A DNA stretch of 64,000 nucleotides, from contig OX388343.1 of NCBI GenBank assembly GCA_947579665.1, positions 103,173,657 to 103,237,656 on the forward strand, given 5' to 3'. The translations under genes and the position numbers were made by a program. Under the pieces are notes generated by a model. The model searched no databases. It saw nothing but the letters and a program-made list of their open reading frames with translations, and was not told where the DNA came from. Below are positions 60,841-64,000 of this stretch, piece after piece (the first letter of the stretch is position 1; each line of letters starts with the position of its first letter). This stretch comes from Sympetrum striolatum (lineage: Eukaryota; Arthropoda; Insecta; Odonata; Libellulidae).

Positions 60841-61100
60841 TTATTTACCGCAAACAGTAAACCCTCAATTACGTGCGATGTAATATACAATATAAATAAA
60901 ACATACATAAAAATATATACATCACAAGAAATTTAAAATAAATTTAAAAAAATATTTGAGTAAATTTTCCGCTTAAAAGACAGAAGCGACTCATAAAAAT
61001 TATCAATATAAGGGGTTTTACTTAGGATCTCATTTGTCGCCAACTATTATTCTGGCCATTGGTTCATATCGGCATACATCCACTAGCCCAAAGGGTCTTA
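60813..61100 (-). mobile_element. LINE-like 3' end with (AAT)n tail
   Basis: Read on the minus strand, a GTAAATAAAATATT junction containing AATAAA is followed directly by about nine ATT units, the layout of a non-LTR retrotransposon 3' end. Upstream on that strand one frame gives NFYESLLSFKRKIYS, which resembles the sFkrkl tail of LINE polymerases, but it is short and broken. The 5' limit is uncertain. Confidence 0.45.
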
Positions 61101-61279
61101 TTCGAATGTTATTTCATCAATATGTATCTTTCATTGCATGAAATAAGTTTCAGTTATAATTCTAATGCATTCTTACTCTGACAGAAGTTATGAAGGAATC
61201 AACACGAGTGGACTCATGATTAGAAAATAAATAATATACCTGAAAGATATTATTAAATATGACGATATAATTAAAATTT
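61101..61279. other. AT-rich non-coding DNA
   Basis: Nothing recognised. Confidence 0.5.
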
Positions 61280-61560
61280 TCACCCTGTTTCGGATCGAAA
61301 AACCCAGAGGGTGTTTGTGAAGCTCGGAAAGGTGGCAACTGTATTCACACATCGGAGTGTGTTTGTGGAATCTGTCGCAGTGGAAATAGCTCGTCGAAGG
61401 AGAGGTGAAACGAATTGGGCTAAAAGCTCCGTCGATTGGGATGTCAGGGGCAGATCTTGGGGCCGATGACGGGCATTGTAACGAAATCAGAGGAGGAGTT
61501 ACGACAGCGGGGAGGCTGATTTGGAAGGGGAGAGGACGCACGGTTGCCAACGTGATAATT
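61280..61560. other. GC-elevated, purine-rich island
   Basis: A purine-rich plus strand opens a 120-codon minus frame (61,188-61,550) without recognisable domains. Confidence 0.35.
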
Positions 61561-63179
61561 TAATCCATCAGTATATCAACATTTTAGTTTTTATCGGAGA
61601 ATTTTTGGTGTTGCTTCATTAGACATGTAATCGAGATCTTAGTCCTGCACGCGCTATGATCTTTGTTCGTGATACTGGGATTTCAATCGGCAGATATCAA
61701 TCTTTTGAGCCGGTAAACCGCATTTGGAACTTTCTCTACCACTCCAACCTGCATCCCTTAAACCTGAGGGGCAATACCTGCGCCTGTGTGTGGCCCTCAG
61801 CCGTCAATTATGTGGTCTGAGACCGTTCATCTAAAATTTTTATAGTGTAAAAATTTTATTGCAATACTTTTGTTATCTGTCTATAATTTCAGTACCCATT
61901 TTCAAGGATATACTGTGTGTACGAAAATGGAAAACCTATGCAGGGGATTGTTTTGAACATATTTTGGATGAATGAAATTCGTTGAAATTATGTGAAATTT
62001 ATTTTTTAAGAAGTTTTGTTCGAACACCGAAGAAGATGCTCAATATTTTGAAAAATATTCATACAATATTCATTTATTTACGCGAACTTTAGGACAATGT
62101 TCTTCGGAAAACGTCAGAGCTTTAGAACTAAAACCTTAAATGTATGGCAAATCGTTTTGCAGATTCCTTAGGAATGCGGGCATATTTTAAGCTTCACCTA
62201 AACCTATAATTGCAAATTCTATTGGAATAATTCTGAGAAGAATTGAGAGTTGGTTTATTTCCTAATTTAGTCCTGCACAGGCTATAGCCAAATTGTGGAT
62301 GTATAATTTTATGTTTTCGACTGATATTTCACTGTCTTTTTCAACCGAATTATTTATTATGAATCAGTACTCTAACGAAGAAAATACTTTTCCTGTTTTA
62401 TTACATTTATGCATAAAATAATTCTGAGGTAAAATGCAAAGCATTTTGCATTTGAAATTTTGTAATTTTTCATATAAATTTCCTTTTTATGCAAAACCTC
62501 ATCTCTTCATAAATATTCACGGCGGGAATAATTTCTGTGATCAATGACTGTTAGTATTTACCTTCTCATAATGAAATTTACGATGATTACTAAAACAATT
62601 TTCACTTCACCGTTAACCATCGGACGGGAAAGCCAATATTGTTACGTAATCAGTCGAGTTGGATACATTTGACCACAAAAATGTTTTCTTCTTACTACGT
62701 CACTGGATTAACAATAACTTTCTTTTCTATTATTTTCGCCTGCTTAAGGAATATATCACCAAACTAATTGGAGTTATTATCTCTAATCGTCCACTAATCG
62801 TTTCAGAAGTTTTTAGATCCGTCGCGACGCATCGCGTGCTGAAATTTGGATATTAATTTCGATAATAATGTATCGTTTATTATGATAATAGAGTATGTTA
62901 TAAAATAAATTATCATATAAATAATATAACATCCAGTGTATAGAATTAAAATAGTATCATAATAGGATGTTGTAGGCTAAAGGTATCATCACTTCAATAA
63001 GAGAAAAAGTACCCAATTCAGTAATTTGATATTTTATTTATTTATTTTCATATACATTTTCTTGAGTTTTTACTAAAAAGGGAAATAAAAAATATACAAT
63101 TTGCTCAGAATATTATAGAGAGGAAATTCGATACGCACGTGAGAGTGATAGAAATATTTGAGCGACAAAACGAATTAAA
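61561..63179. other. AT-rich non-coding DNA
   Basis: A short imperfect hairpin around ATGCAAAGCATTTTGCAT at 62,434-62,451 is the only structure noted. Confidence 0.5.
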
Positions 63180-64000
63180 TGAAATCGTGGGGTAAAATTT
63201 GATCCTACTTCCCCGCTTAGAGGTTAATGGGGTAGAAATCAGTAAATAATTTAAAGGGACGCTACTACCCATTATTTATCGTAGTAATGTAATTTTTCTC
63301 TAGTGTCGTCCTCTCTTCAAATTTTTGACGCTCTTTTCCGAAAGACTTTACTTTCGAGATGATCCATCTTCTTTCTTTTTGGATTGGCAAATCGAATTTT
63401 CGGGAAAATTTCAGTCCAGATAATGAGATGGAAATACCACAGCTATGAATTTTTCATCAGCGGCAGTAGAGTAGGCAAAATTCTTTCAGGGAAGGACGTG
63501 CTTCTTTGGTTATTTTCCTTTCAGAAATGGAAACTTCCGTTGATCGGGTAGTTTATAGTAGCGAAGATAATTTTCCTTTATTTTATGGTAATCTGACATT
63601 CCAATGGGAAAAGTTAGCATTTGTTGATTCTCAATTTGCATCCATAGCTCGAAATTGAAGAAAAATCGGTAAGTGAAAATCTCCGTTTACGAGGAAGAGG
63701 TCCCATTTTCTTTCATTGACGGAGGCATCTCAAATTAATTCTTATGAAATAATCACTCACTTCATCCGTATATATTCATTTCAAAGTTACAACAATATGA
63801 AAATTCATTTATTTACATCTTAATGCTTTCTTTATATGTTGCTTGTAATGTGCTTAGCTTTAATTAGGGAATATTCTAGCGAAAGAGAACGTCTTTTTCG
63901 GAATATTTTGTTATCAAATCTCTCCTTAATTCGTAAGGCAATTTTATGTAATTTCGTTTTGTTAAACGCTATCGTTGATGAAAATGAAATTTGATTTAAA
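63180..64000. other. Weak GC-elevated stretch, then AT-rich DNA
   Basis: Slightly raised GC from 63,180 to 63,720 with mixed skew. No gene, RNA or repeat was recognised to the window's end. Confidence 0.4.

Overview
The window looks like eukaryotic, most likely arthropod (insect-like), nuclear DNA. It is AT-rich and has no bacterial-type operons, no dense coding and no recognisable complete host gene. What can be identified is mobile-element debris typical of arthropod genomes: Helitron ends, hAT, piggyBac-like and Tc1-like MITEs, LINE tails ending in short tandem repeats, a tRNA-derived SINE, and palindromes with a hammerhead-like core. The species cannot be named from this sequence. The window reads as intergenic or long-intron DNA.

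Layout. 1-10,800 is AT-rich and transposon-rich. It holds two arrays of a ~170-bp module carrying a tRNA B-box-like motif (2,320-3,417, with an inverted nested copy, and 7,395-8,561), a TA microsatellite, a palindromic element at 9,261-9,409 and a piggyBac-like remnant ending at a TTAA site (9,960-10,607). 10,800-27,200 alternates AT-rich DNA with GC-elevated, strand-asymmetric (purine- or pyrimidine-rich) islands and carries a 77-bp Tc1-type hairpin MITE at 11,764. The strongest CpG-rich island is 26,340-27,200. 27,200-33,500 lacks such islands and contains a complete non-autonomous Helitron (30,594-31,957) that carries two diverged copies of the same ~170-bp module. 33,500-64,000 has islands roughly every 1.5-3 kb. 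Between them lie a second palindromic element (35,217), a 5'-truncated LINE with a (TAC)16 tail (37,955-38,573), a 106-bp palindrome (42,746), a hAT MITE with an 8-bp target duplication (52,331-52,651), a SINE-like element (56,570-56,957, minus) and a minus-strand LINE-like 3' end with an (AAT)n tail (60,813).

Coding potential. Most longer open frames lie in the purine/pyrimidine-skewed islands and read along the pyrimidine-rich strand, where stop codons are scarce. I treat them as composition artefacts. Only the LINE reverse-transcriptase C-terminus is recognisable protein. Two other open frames (19,447-19,749 plus; about 621-881 minus) have ordinary protein-like composition and are listed at low confidence.

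Most unusual: the ~170-bp B-box-like module, found in two tandem arrays (one containing a nested, inverted copy) and again inside a well-bounded Helitron in the opposite orientation to its ends; the pair of palindromic elements that each keep one good and one decayed hammerhead-like core; and the recurring skewed islands, some sharing short exact motifs.
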